Positions 37,901-49,500 of a DNA stretch of 64,000 bases are shown here, piece after piece. The position numbers and the translations under genes are program-made. The DNA comes from Apus apus (lineage: Eukaryota > Chordata > Aves > Apodiformes > Apodidae), in the NCBI RefSeq assembly GCF_020740795.1, contig NC_067284.1:100307440-100371439 (forward strand), written 5' to 3'. The notes beneath the pieces are model-generated. The model made no database searches and was not told the DNA's origin. It saw only the letters and a program-made list of their open reading frames with translations. Within the stretch, counting starts at the first letter, position 1. Each line of letters starts with the position of its first letter.

Positions 37901-39500
37901 TGGTCACAAGATGAGAAAGTAACCTCAGCTTGATTTAGGAACTTCACAGAGTGTTGTACTCTGAGGTGTACACAACTTGACATGATAGGATTCACAGATG
38001 CCCACCCATCTTATGAGCGACAGACATCAGAAGACATGGCATTTGATAAGTCTTTGAGGGTGTGAATGAGCAGAGCAGTCACTGGTTCTCCATACGTGAT
38101 CAGGGAGGGTGGTCTTGAGATAACAACTGGAGATTTGTAGTTAGGTTCTTCACCATCAGGGTCTGCTTTTTCCATGTGCCTCCTAAGCAGTGCAGTTTTT
38201 GGACTGTGTGGTTTAACTCCAATAGATTATACTCCATAGATGATACTGCTCTGCCTCCCAGAGATGTGATCAAGGGTAATTTATTTCAAGATGGACAAAC
38301 AGTGAGGCTACAATGAACGGGCAATAAAAGCAGATCAGTCTTGTTTCTTAATCTGCAGATGTAGTGCAGTTGAACAACTGCCTTCGACACGGGGAGATAG
38401 AAAATAAAGCAGAGACTGCTTGGCCCAATAGGAAGACAACAGGGAAAGCCCCTGTTCAAGGAACAGAGTTTAGAAGGGGCCTGAGAAGTAACAGCAGCAC
38501 ACAGGCTATTTGAGCTTAAATATGAAAGTCACCAACAACTGATTTTCCAATTAGCAGTTCAATGAATGATAGTTTAAAACTAAATGTGCACAGCTCCGCC
38601 CTCTAAGGTGCTTTCTCACCCTTCCAGAATGCTCTCCAGTCACTGGCTCTGAAGTCCCACAGTGGCCTAGGGCAAGAATATAAGCTCTGAGAGCAGGCTT
38701 GTCACACTGAAAAACAAAGCTTGTGGGGGACATGAAGCAAAGGGAACCTAGGGAAAATGAGATTCAGAGGTGAAGTTGTAGGGGGAAGCAGGATTGTTAA
38801 TTTTGGCTGAAAACCATGAATAATTTGATCTGTTTTTTTTACTAGTATTGGAGAAATTAAGGCCTTCAGAACTGGAATTTCCCAGTCCAGTCCAACCCCA
38901 CAAGCTCAGGACTAGGGTCAAGAGGAAGCTGCACTGCTACGGAGAAAAGGAACTTTAATAATTTTGGTTTGAAGACATAAGTGATAGGATCAGCACTTTT
39001 TTTTTTCATTTGCAGTTACATATCAAGATTAACGACACTACTTAAAAAAATATTTATGTCAGGTTTAGCTCATGTATTTATTTTTCCGTCTATGTCTCTC
39101 ATCTGCCAAAACTCTCAGGATGGCACACATTTTTTAAAACTAAGTATCTGCCTGCTAGGACCAGACCTGCATGTAGGCAGTTTCTATGTATCACAGATGC
39201 ATTGAACCTAGTGTCTACAAAAACAGCAGCAAAGACAGCACCCATAGGCTGGCAGGCACCAAAGATACAACTCTGGTGCAGTACTGCTGGTCCTCTTTGA
39301 TCCCACCACTGCAGCAGGTTAAAAAGAGGTTTCAGTGCACTTCTATGAATTGTTCTCCAACAGCATTGGGGCAAATAGTACTGTTGCAATCTGTGACTTA
39401 CTTCCTTTTTGGAGAGATTTTAATTTGTCAGGATCTGCTGAGGTCCGCACGCAGCGCTCGCCTCTCACAGAGGAGCAGTGAGCTTTGGCACTGACTTTTA
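31906..39500. other. Intergenic sequence between TAGAP and RSPH3
   Basis: About 7.6 kb without a recognised exon, RNA gene or transposon. ORFs are short and random-looking. Two diverged copies of a segment starting TCTGCTTTTCCACGTGC lie near 37,663 and 38,162 and may be remnants of the same old repeat. A short (CA)n occurs at about 34,370. Confidence 0.5.
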
Positions 39501-39529
39501 GGGTGAGATACCTGTCTGGTACTCACTAA

Positions 39530-40740
39530 TGTTCCGAATGAAAGCAGCCGACTCCCAATTAGAATTTAAGAATATGCAGTTTATTAAAGGGATAAATAAA
39601 TCAATTTGGGGCAGGAGGTTCAAAAAAGGGTAATCAGGAAACAATAGTAGCAATAATAATAATAATAATAATAACAACAATAACAATAATAATAATAACA
39701 ACAATAATAATAATAATGAATAATGGAAAAAACAACAATAATACTATACCAAGGTAATTTCAATTAACACCACCACCACCACCCCCCGCCCAGTAATTTG
39801 AGGAATAACAATACCAATAAGGAGAAGGAGAGGAATGGGAAAAGAGGTGGTGGAGGCTGTACCTAACAGATTGTAAAAGGAATTGTGGAGACTAAGGAAG
39901 GGGCCAGGTAAGTGGGTAAAGAAGAATTAGGGGCAAGTAAATGTTTGTTTTTACCCAAATCCCAAAATGGTCAGCTGTTCTATAGTGTTTCACTGTCTTC
40001 CTGCCTCCCTGGTGGACAGATTTAATCATGCCGCAAGTGCAGGAAGAAACAGTGACTGTAGAGTCTTTGTGCTGGTCTGCAATCCAGGTGGACACTCGTT
40101 GTCCTTCACACAGGTAGGCAGCATTCCCCAGGAGCTCACAGGGACTGCTACCCTTCTCCAGCGCTCCTAAGGAACAGAGGTACCTCCCTCCTCCAGGCTG
40201 ATTGACTGTATCTCCCTCAGTTTCTCTAGAGAACCAGCAGATCCCTCTGTGCACTGACCAGCAGCACCTTCTCCTGCACTTTGAAAAGCCACCACCAGCC
40301 TGGGTGCTGCAGTCCTTTTTATAAGTTGCTAAAGGTATCTTCTCGTGCTGGATTGGACTTTGCCCTCTTCCTGGGGCTCCGATCCAACCACTGTGGGTTG
40401 GCAGCAGCCTCTGGGCAGCACTTCACAAGTCAGTGAATCCTGCCAGCGGATTCCCGCCACAGGAATCTCTGCCCCAACACGGAGTCTCGTCTGCAGTTTG
40501 TGGCAGGGAGGAGAGGGGAGACAGGCAGGCCCCATGCAGGCCATGGGCAGCCATTCTGTACTTCCTCACTGCCTTGAGCCATGTAGTTATGGGAGAGGGG
40601 CGCTATCTCCTACAAGTACATATGCACTTCATCTGGGGTCTGCAATTCTTTCACCTCTGCAGTCACACTCAGGGCTCCTCATGTTGGTACTGTGTTTTTT
40701 TCTTTTATTTCTGGCAGATATCTCAGGGCACTGATTAGCA
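39530..40740 (-). mobile_element. Possible LTR-like unit on the minus strand (tentative)
   Basis: Read on the minus strand, this block has a TATA-like CTTATAAAAAGG (40,314-40,325) and, about 730 bases further, an AATAAA (39,580-39,585) followed by about 50 bases ending in CGGAACA at 39,530. This promoter-then-poly(A) order is what a solitary endogenous-retrovirus LTR would show. Against it, the distance is long for an R region even allowing for internal repeats, I could not find matching target-site duplications, and the outer boundary is unclear. No retroviral coding sequence is present. Confidence 0.3.
39649..39790. repeat. Trinucleotide repeat cluster (AAT)n/(AAC)n and (ACC)n
   Basis: About 80 bases of AAT units with interspersed AAC (39,649-39,725) are followed by further AAC/AAT and then (ACC)n with a C run at 39,769-39,790. 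The reverse frame gives a poly-leucine ORF that is an artefact of the repeat. Confidence 0.9.
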
Positions 40741-42940
40741 GCATCATGATGCTTTCAGGGTTTTTCAAGACTACCCCAAGCATCTCCATCTCTGGAGATT
40801 TTCACAACCTGGTGGGAGAAGGCCATGACCAATCCAAACTATCTCTTAATTTGTCCCTGCATAGGAAAGGGGGGTACACTAGAGACCCTTGTAACCTTGC
40901 TCTGTGATGCCTACTTGAAGGCAATGGCATTTTGGCCTCAAGTAGAGTTACTCTCAAGACTGAGGATTCCATCCCTTTATCTGCAGGCCCAAAGGGATAA
41001 GAACCTCAGCTTAAAATTCTGTCTTGGGACCATGGAGAACCAAATCTAACACAAATTTCAGGTAACTACACAGTATTACATCAGAGAAGCACTCCTGTAA
41101 TTGCAAAACCAGCCAAGGTCCTCTCCAGACAGAAGGTGATGCTCTGGGCAAACAATATGCCCCTTCATGTCCTTCCTTGATAATTACACAGTCTATATCC
41201 AAAAATGGTTCTGAAAACTTTATTCCTTTCTTAATGCTGTAGAAATTAAGATACTGGAATCTGTACACAGCTGGTCTGCTCAGCATCACTTTATGCAATG
41301 CACTGTGACAGTAGGTCCTCAAACTAGCAACATCCAAGCTAGGGTCCCAGAAGAACCAGTCTCAGCACTGTAGATCCCTTATATTGTATTTCATTCAGTA
41401 GTTACAAAATGCATCCCAGGTACTGGAAGAAATGGTGGATGTCCATCTTTTGTTACTAGATGAGTAGCTAGGTGAGTTTTGTTACCAGCTGAGCTTTTTC
41501 CTGGGCATGGGTTTGTCACTTACAAAGCCCTGCTATCCTGCAAAGTCAGAGACCTTTGCCTCAGAGTACTTGTAACCCTTTTGTGCTGAGCTGGTACCTT
41601 AGGAGTTGGCAGCGTTTCAGAGGTCAGTACAAGAGTCCCTGCCATTCAATCAGAGCACGTATGAGGTGAATGAGAAATTCACCCAACAGAAGAGACACCA
41701 GGCTGAGGCCACCTTAATAGAATGAACCTGCAATGCAACACCTTCATCTTCACAAGGTTTGTGGGCAACAAGCGTGTAACCGGCAGCTCCTCAGAAATCC
41801 TCGCTACAGTGGTTACAGGCTCTCCTCTTGCCACCTCCCTCCCCAGTTCATTCCAGCCACCTTTCTAGGGTTGTTCAGCAAGCACACTCAAAAAACTCCT
41901 CAGCAGACACAGACTCACATTTTTGAAGGCTATAGTGTGGCTATTTTTTCATGCAAACACGTCCCTAGCAGCTTGGAAAAGAAATAGGTATATAGGTGTA
42001 TAGCCCAACCCAGTTTTTCAGAAAATATAAGTTAGATGCCCCAAATCAGAGTTGTACTGGTTCTGGTCAAATTGAAGGGTCACAGTGCTCTGGCATGGCT
42101 GGACCAAGCTGCTCATTCAGCAACTTTGCTGCCCAGACAACAAGCAACTATTGAAGGACTGCTTTCCCCTCCCACACCAGTAACACTTGCAGTGTGCTCC
42201 TGCCGCCCCTCTTGTTCCACCACCCCACTGGTAACCTCAAAACAACTTCCATTCTCACACTGACTCTGCAAGTGTCTCATTAATTAATTATAAAACCATT
42301 CCTTCCTCTTTACTCTTGCCTCCCACACCCGGCCTTGCTTTTTTTGTTTGTTTGTGGTAGGCTTTTTTTTACTTCTTTTCCTAAAAGTTTCTCTTGCTTT
42401 ACAGCTTCCTTCATGCCTTGCAGGCCTCCTATGAAGCACTCTCTGCTATTTGCAGCTCTCTTGCCTGTGACCATCTACACGGGACCATCATGGAGCACAG
42501 ACATCTGCCACTGTAACATAACTGAGCCAAAATAAATAGCACTTCACCCATTAATTACATTTGAAGCAAAGATTTCAGGAAGAACGGGCATGGTTTATTT
42601 TATATACTCAGTCTTGCCAAAGTAATCCGGACGTATCGCTACCCACATAGGATAAAAACAAAACAAAACAAAACAGAGCTATCACTCTAACAGTAACCCT
42701 GAATTGCTTTTATATTTCTCTTAATGGAGATGCTTCACACGATCTGGAGAAACATCCTCGCGGTTTGTCACGACAGGGCGCGCGGCTCCCTCCAGCTGGG
42801 ATGGCATGCTGAGGGCCCACCTCACTCTCTTACCTGCCCTCATACGACACCTTCACAGCATCCAAATCACCTACTTGTGTGTGTGTGTGGGGAAAAAAAA
42901 AAAAAAAAAGACCCACAAACACCACCAAGACGACAGAATC
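40741..42940. other. Intergenic, upstream of the RSPH3 CpG island
   Basis: No exon is recognised. It contains an (AAAAC)n run near 42,657-42,675 and a (GT)n plus poly-A junction at 42,878-42,909. CpG density starts to rise from about 42,720. Confidence 0.5.
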
Positions 42941-43323
42941 AGGAGGGCAGCTGATCGGGCTGCCTTTCAGGACACCGGTACACAAGCCCCCAGGACATCA
43001 CCCGACAGGCTTCTGCGATCCTCAGAGGTACCGCAGATGGGGTAAAGACGCTGCCAGGTTTCACCGGAGACCTTCCAGGCCCTGAGCAGCGGGCAGGCGG
43101 GCGGCAGCAGGACGGTGACACCTCGCGGCTGAGCTCCCTCACGACCTCCCCGCAGGAGGGGCCCGGCACAGCAGCCGAGCAGCTAAAGCGGTCCTTTCCC
43201 CCTAGTGCCTAAAGAGCAGCCACGTCCTCCTCGGGACTGTCACTCAGCCCCGGCAGGAGAAGCCGCGGGTGAGGGAACAGGCCCGCCCGGCGCCCGCCCG
43301 GCGGCTCCGCCACCGCGGGAACC

Positions 43324-43337
43324 GTCTCCGTGGCAAC
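43324..43337 (+). promoter_or_regulatory. RSPH3: RFX X-box 1 of RSPH3
   Basis: GTCTCCGTGGCAAC fits the inverted-repeat X-box form (GTNNCC then GGCAAC). RFX2/RFX3 bind such sites in promoters of ciliary genes. It lies 100-113 bases upstream of the RSPH3 ATG. The motif is seen; binding is inferred from the family role. Confidence 0.7.
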
Positions 43338-43360
43338 GCGGGGGCGGGGAAAGCGCGGCC

Positions 43361-43374
43361 GTTGCCATGGGGAC
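43361..43374 (+). promoter_or_regulatory. RSPH3: RFX X-box 2 of RSPH3
   Basis: GTTGCCATGGGGAC has a perfect left half-site (GTTGCC) and a weaker right half (GGGAC instead of GCAAC). It starts 37 bases after X-box 1 and ends 62 bases before the RSPH3 start codon. It contains an ATG in good context but out of frame with RSPH3. Confidence 0.7.
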
Positions 43375-43436
43375 AGCTCCCGCGGCCCGAGCGGCCGTCC
43401 CGGCGCGTTCCCCGAGCGGCCGGGCCGGACCCCGCC

Positions 43437-43564
43437 ATGCTGCCCGCCCGCGGCCCGCAGGCCATGGGGGCAGCGGCCCCCGCCGCCCTCTACCGCTACT
43501 GCAGCGCACCGCACGCCCTGTCCGCCCGCCCGGCCTACCGAGCGCCGCCGGAAGCCGCCGAGCC
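43437..43564 (+). CDS. RSPH3: RSPH3 exon 1, coding part
   Basis: This exon encodes residues 1-42 plus two bases. [18 protein letters not shown] aligns with human TYTYTSRPRALPCQRSRYR. The donor is GTGAGT and the phase is 2. It is GC-rich and lies inside the CpG island. Confidence 0.87.
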
Positions 43565-46500
43565 GTGAGTGCCGCTGCCCGGCGCCGCGGGCTGCGCGCC
43601 CCGAGCGGGCCCCGCCGCTTCCTCCTGCCTGCCTGCGTGCCTGCCTGCCTTCCTTCCTTCCTTCCTTCCTTCCTTCCTTCCTTCCTTCCTTCCTTCCTTC
43701 CTTCCTTCCTTCCTTCCTTCCTTCCTTCCTTCCTTCCTTCCTTCCGCCTGCCTGCCTCCCTGCCTCCCTGCCTGCCTGCCTCCCTGCCTCCCTGCCTGCC
43801 TCCCTGCCTGCCTCCCTGCCTCCCTGCCTGCCTGCCTGCCTCCTTCCCCGCCTTCCCCTGACCCCAGCCCCCTCCTCGCCCTGCCCGGCGGAGGGAATCC
43901 CCGCCTCCCGGCCGGCAGGTGGGACGCGCTGCCCCTCTCCCCGCCACTTGGGGGGAACTTGCGCCTCTGGCCTTTCCTTGTCCTTTTCCTCCGGGCTTCT
44001 CGCGGCGGGAGCAGATGGGTCGCGGCTCGGTAACCGCGGCTGCCTGTCCTTGGCGTTGCAGAGAGAAGGAGCGTTACCTAAACCTCATGTTCGACAGGAG
44101 GGTGGTGCGTGGCAACACCTACGCCCTTCGAGTCACGCCTGTGGTAGGTTTTTATGTAGATCGTGTTACAGCTTTGTTGAAGTGTGGTACGGGAAATCTG
44201 TTCCTCATTAATATTTTAACTCCCGAAGTTGTAATTTCACTTAAAATATTCCACTCAGTCACAGCCTGTGCAGTTAAACAAGCTTCTGACTGTTTTCAGC
44301 CTTCCTTTCTTTCCTGGGAACTTCTGTAGTTCTGATTTATTTTTTCCCCAGTAAGTACTTGCTTATCTCCACCCACACACACCCCCTGTTTCTTTAGTTT
44401 AACGATACTGAGCACAAGTGATTACTGCATCATCATGTGTTACTGTATGCATCCATAGGTGTCATCAGTGGGAACAGCAGGTCTTGGGAAATTAAACCTT
44501 GGGGTAGGCTTGGGCTTACTCTATAGAAGCAGAGCTAGGTGAGCCAACTGTATGCACAAGCTGCTTGTGTGGAGGCAGAAGTATTTTATTTATCCAAGAG
44601 GAGATGGTCAGTGACCTGCTACACCACGTAGATGTGCACAAATCTATGGGGCTGGGTGGAATGCAGCCAAGAGTGCTGAAAGGGCTGGTGGGAGTGCTCA
44701 CCAAGTCACTTTCCATCATTTATCAGCAGCCCTGGCTGACTGGGGAGGTACCAGCAGATTGGAAATCAGCCAGTGTTACCCCTAGTATGTAAGAAGGGAC
44801 GGAAGGATGATCTGGGAAATTACAGGCCTGTTAGTCTGACTTCAGTACTGGGGAAGCTGATGGAGCAGGTCATCCTGAGTACTATTATATGGTACATGCA
44901 GAACAACCAGGTGATCAGGCCCAGTCAGCATGGGTACATGAAGGGCAGGTCCTGTTTGACTAACCTCATCTGCTTCTATGACAGGGTCATCTGCTTAGTG
45001 GATGAGGGAAGGGCTGCAGGTGTTGTCTACCTTGACTTTAGCAAGGCCTCTGACACGGTTTCCCACAGCATTCTCCTAGAGAAGCTGGCTGGTCATGGCT
45101 TGGGTGGGCACACACTTCGCTGGATAAAAAATTGGTTGGATGGCTGGGCCCAAAGAGTTGTGGTCCATGGAGTTAAATCCAGTTGGCAGCCAGTCACGAG
45201 TGTGCTCCCCAGGGCTCAGTGCTGGGGCTGCTCCTGTTCAACATCCTTGTTGATGATTTGGATGAGGGGACAGAGTGCACCCTCAGTAAGTTTGCAGGTG
45301 ACACTAAGTTGGGTGGGAGTGTTGATCTGCTTGAGGGGAGGGAGGCTCTGCAGAGGGATCTGGACAGGCTTGATTGATGGGCTGAGGCCAATGGCATGAG
45401 TTTCAATAAGGCCAAATGTCAGGTACTGCAATTCAGTCACAACAATCCCTGGCAGTGCTACAGGCTGGGGGAGGAGTGTCCAGCAGAGAGGGATCTGGAG
45501 GTGTTGGTTGACAGCCAGCTGAACATGAGCCAGCAGTGTGCCCAGGTGGCCAAGAAGGCCAACACCATCCTGGCTTGTATCAGGAATAGTGTGGCCAGCA
45601 GGACCAGGGGTGTGATCCTGCCCCTCTACTCGGCCTTGGTGAGGCCACATCTCGAGCCCTGTGTGTAGTTTTGTGCACTGCAGCATAGGAAGGATGTTGA
45701 GGTGCTGGAGAGGGTGCAGAGAAGGGCAACTAGGCTGATTAGAGTTCTGGAGAACAGGTTTTATGAAGAGAGGCTGAGGGAGCTGGGGCTGTTAAGCCTG
45801 GAGAAGAGGAGGCTGAGGGGAGACCTCATTGCTCTCTACAGCTACCTGAAGAGAGGTTGTAGTGAGGCAGGTGTTGGCCTCTTCTCCCTAATGGCTAGTG
45901 ATAGGAGAAAAGGAAATGGGGTCAAGTTGCACCAGGGGAGGTTCAGATTGAATATTAGGAAAAATGTCTTCACAGAAAGAGTGGTGAGGCATTGGAACAG
46001 GCTGCCCAGGGAGGGGGTGGAGGCACTGTCTGTGGAGGTGCTCAAAAAACAGGTGGACATGGTGTTTCAGGGGATAGTTTAGTGGTTAGGAGTTGTAGGG
46101 CAGATAGTTGGACTTGATGATTTTGAAGGTCTTTTCCAACCTTGATGATTCTATGATTCTAAGAAGTTTGAAAATTATGTTGATTTCAACTCACAAACAC
46201 AGGATGGAATTAAAAAGTTAGTATAGGGTTTTTTTGCTTCAGCAACAATAAATAACCTATAGTGTTTATCTAGCAACCAGTTCTGTTGATAATATGATCA
46301 CTGCACTGAAGTCCATTTGACCTTCTTAAAGCTTTCGGTAGAAACTCTCACTTGTCAGCAAGAACATGCCATTTAAATATACTTTATCTTGCAAAGCAAA
46401 GTTCTGTGTACAATATCCACTTCCCAAGAGCAGCTAGTTGCTCTTAGTGTGAGATGCCATTCGTAGGCATCTTTAAGTAAGGGAGGATTTAGGGTCAGGG

Positions 46501-49500
46501 TCCAGAAAGGTAAATATGAAATGCCAGATTTGTGGTATTAAAATCAAACAACAACCTGCATTTTCTTGGATAGAGAAATCAGTATAATTTCCCAGTACAA
46601 AGGGTATTCTGTTTCATGGATATTTTTTCTTCTTCATCCCTGCTCAGAGTACCCAGCCCGATCCCCTTGAGATTCGAAGGCGGAGGGAAGCATGGAAGAG
46701 AGCACTGGCTAGAAAGCGTGCAAAAGAGCAGCTGGAAATAAGAACACCTGAGCCTGTGGAAGGCAGAGAGCACGTTGAAGTGCAGACAGGTAAAAGGCTG
46801 ATTTTCTTTTTAATTCCTCTGAAAACAAAACTTGCTGATTTATATTCACGTACTAAATTGATTATAGAGTTGGTAGAATCACATAGGGTTAAAGTCGGAA
46901 TCATAGAATTCTAAAATCAGCAGCCTTCTAATCCTTTCTGTTATAAACCCTTATTTTTAGTTGTATTTCATAAATTTGGCTAATTAGTGACATTTTCCAA
47001 GAGGCTCCGTTTTTTTTTAGTTTTCACTGTACATTCTTGAACACTAGTCAAAACTTCATTTATTCTTTCCTTTTCCAGTATCATCAGAGAAGTCTGGTAT
47101 ATGCTTAAAATTGAGGGAATTAAAAAAAAATTTTGCTTAAGGGTGCAGTCTCATGTAAGAGTAAGACTACTGCTAAAAACTGGGGGGAACATCCTAATTT
47201 AGACTAGGAAACTTCCCTATTTATGGAAGAACAATTTTATTTGGAGGAAAACCAAAATTTAGCAGTGGAGTAATCATGTGGTGAGTGTAATGTATTGCTG
47301 TGCCCTCTGAAAATAATTTCAGATTGGACTGACTTAGAAACTGAGAAAACAGCTGAGTTATATGCTAATCAGACATGGTCTTTGATTTCTGAGTGTTCCT
47401 TCTGCCTCAGCCCTTCTGTACCTCCTACACCACCTCCAATACACACAGCAGCTTTTCACCATTGAAGTACTGTTGGATGCAAAAGGAGCATGGAAGTCTT
47501 GGGCTTGCATCCTTCCCACTGACCAAAGCAGGTAATTTTAAGTACTCCACACACCTGTCACATTACAGAGAACGTACTATCAGATGGCCTATGTAACAAA
47601 CTGGTCTGTATTTGAAGTTCAAGTGTCTTTTTTTTTTTACTTTATAGAAGACAGTGTATTGCACTCTTTGGTGGACATAATTCACCTTGCAGAGTCATAA
47701 AAAATAATCAAACTTGCAGCAATCATTGTGCTTTTTTTTTCTAGACCGGTATTTGGAAGAGATTAGTGACCAGATAATAGAGGTTGATAGAGAGTGTCAA
47801 ACAGATGCATTTTTGGATAGACCACCCACTCCACTCTTCATACCAGCCAAATCAGGAAAAGATGTGGCCACAGAAATAGGAGAAGGAGAGGTATGAAGCT
47901 AAGTCAGGTCTGCAAGTGCTGTCAAAACATGTTTCCCATACAAAACATGCTTCTGATGCAAAATTGAGGCAGAAACAGAAAGGAACTTATCCTCATATAA
48001 CATTTAAAAAAAAAAAAGTCCCCAATGTCTGCTGTGAGGCTAAGTGCACCATTAAGGAGGGTGCTTCTCCACGTGCACTGTTCTGCTGCTTTCAGCTATG
48101 ATGAACTACAATGTTGAGAAATGCTCTCCCCTGTAGAAATAGTGCCCAGCCCAGGAAGGGGTTGGGGACAGAGAAGTGGACAGAAACAGGGTCCAGGTGA
48201 GTGCTGTGCTTCTCCCTGGCAGCACCCACAGTAGCTGTGGTAGGGTATGTGGTGTCTCATTCAGCCCACCCATCTCTTAGCCCCTAGCCCCATTCATGCT
48301 TCTTGCCTTAGCCAACACTAGCTTAGCTGACCCCCCCCACCTGCACTTCCCAGTCCTGCCTTCAGCACAAGAGCTTTGTTAATCTGCATTTTCTCAGTGT
48401 CAAGATGTTGAGAGTGATCGTGATTAAGGGTAATTTATCTCTGTTTCCCTGATTCCCATCCTCAGCTTTTTGACTTTGACATTGAAGTCAAGCCGATCAT
48501 GGAAGTGTTGATTGGGAAAACGATTGAGCAAGCTTTGCTGGAAGTGATGGAGGAAGAAGAGCTGGCCCAGCTGAGGGCACATCAGCGTGCCTATGCAGAG
48601 CTGCGGAACGCAGAGCTTGCTGAAGTACAGCGCCTGGAAGAGCAGGACAGGAGATACAGAGAGGAGAAGGTAGGACTTCCTAAAAGCAGAGCAGGCCTGG
48701 CTGAATGCTTATTAGAAGAAAGAAAACCATTTCTAGTACTACAGAATGATAAGCTGTGAAATAAGCTGGATGTGCCCAAAAGGGTATTGTAACGTTTGAA
48801 ATGCCTCAAAGCATTTTGGTACCATATAGCTGCTCTCTGCCATTAGCTCTCATGCACCAGCACCATGCTGTTACGTTTATTTGGAGCTGTCATGCTCCAG
48901 TGACCTGGTGTATTCAAACACCTGATGGAGAGGCCAAAAGCAACAAAACAACTTTTGTACCTGATTAAGTGTTTTCATTATAGTAACTGCTAAATTACTA
49001 GTCTCAGAGCTTGAAAATAAGAGAGGCACCTCCTAGACTTTCACACAGAATGCATGCACCTACTGCATGTGCACACATACCTCTCAAGATCTCCCAGTGT
49101 ACAGTACTACATTAGTACTATCCAGTAAATAGAAAGGGCAACTCTGAATTACTCCGTTTCATCAGCCTTATATACCTGGGTTGTTTTTTTTCCCATGTTT
49201 TACTGGACCAATTTGAGTTCTAATATTTAATTATATCAAACAGGATATAAAATTGGAAAGATGAAAAGGTCAGGAAATCCTGACCCAGCTTCAGCTAATT
49301 CCAAGGCCTGTGATCAGCTTTATCTGCAATAATAAAGCAAAGAGTCATGAAATCAGTGCATACTAAGGTATCAGAGAACGATTGAATTTGGCCAGCTACA
49401 AGTCCCTTATTTTACAGACTTGCCAAATTCAGAAAAGGTATACCAACGGGACACATTTCTTCTGCTCCTTGTAGACTGAGCACAGGCTTCCTTTCAAACA

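Larger units (their letters stand above)
42950..44060. promoter_or_regulatory. RSPH3: CpG island promoter of RSPH3
   Basis: The region is very GC- and CpG-rich, spans the first RSPH3 exon and contains no TATA box. Dense CpG runs from about 43,050 to 43,620, resumes after the homopyrimidine tract and fades by 44,060. It includes two RFX X-box motifs and the GC box GGGGCGGGG (43,341-43,349). Confidence 0.85.

Noticed and set aside
39498-39704. Poly-leucine minus-strand ORF
   Set aside because: It is a translation of the (AAT)n microsatellite.
43205-44211. Long Leu/Pro-rich ORFs on + and Lys/Glu/Gly/Arg-rich ORF on - over the CCTT tract
   Set aside because: They result from a stop-free microsatellite in the RSPH3 CpG island. 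Only the 43,437-43,564 exon has homology and splice support.
46870-46920. Possible CR1 tail scrap (AATCATAGAATTCTA) in RSPH3 intron 3
   Set aside because: Only about 20 bases resemble the CR1 end, too short to call.
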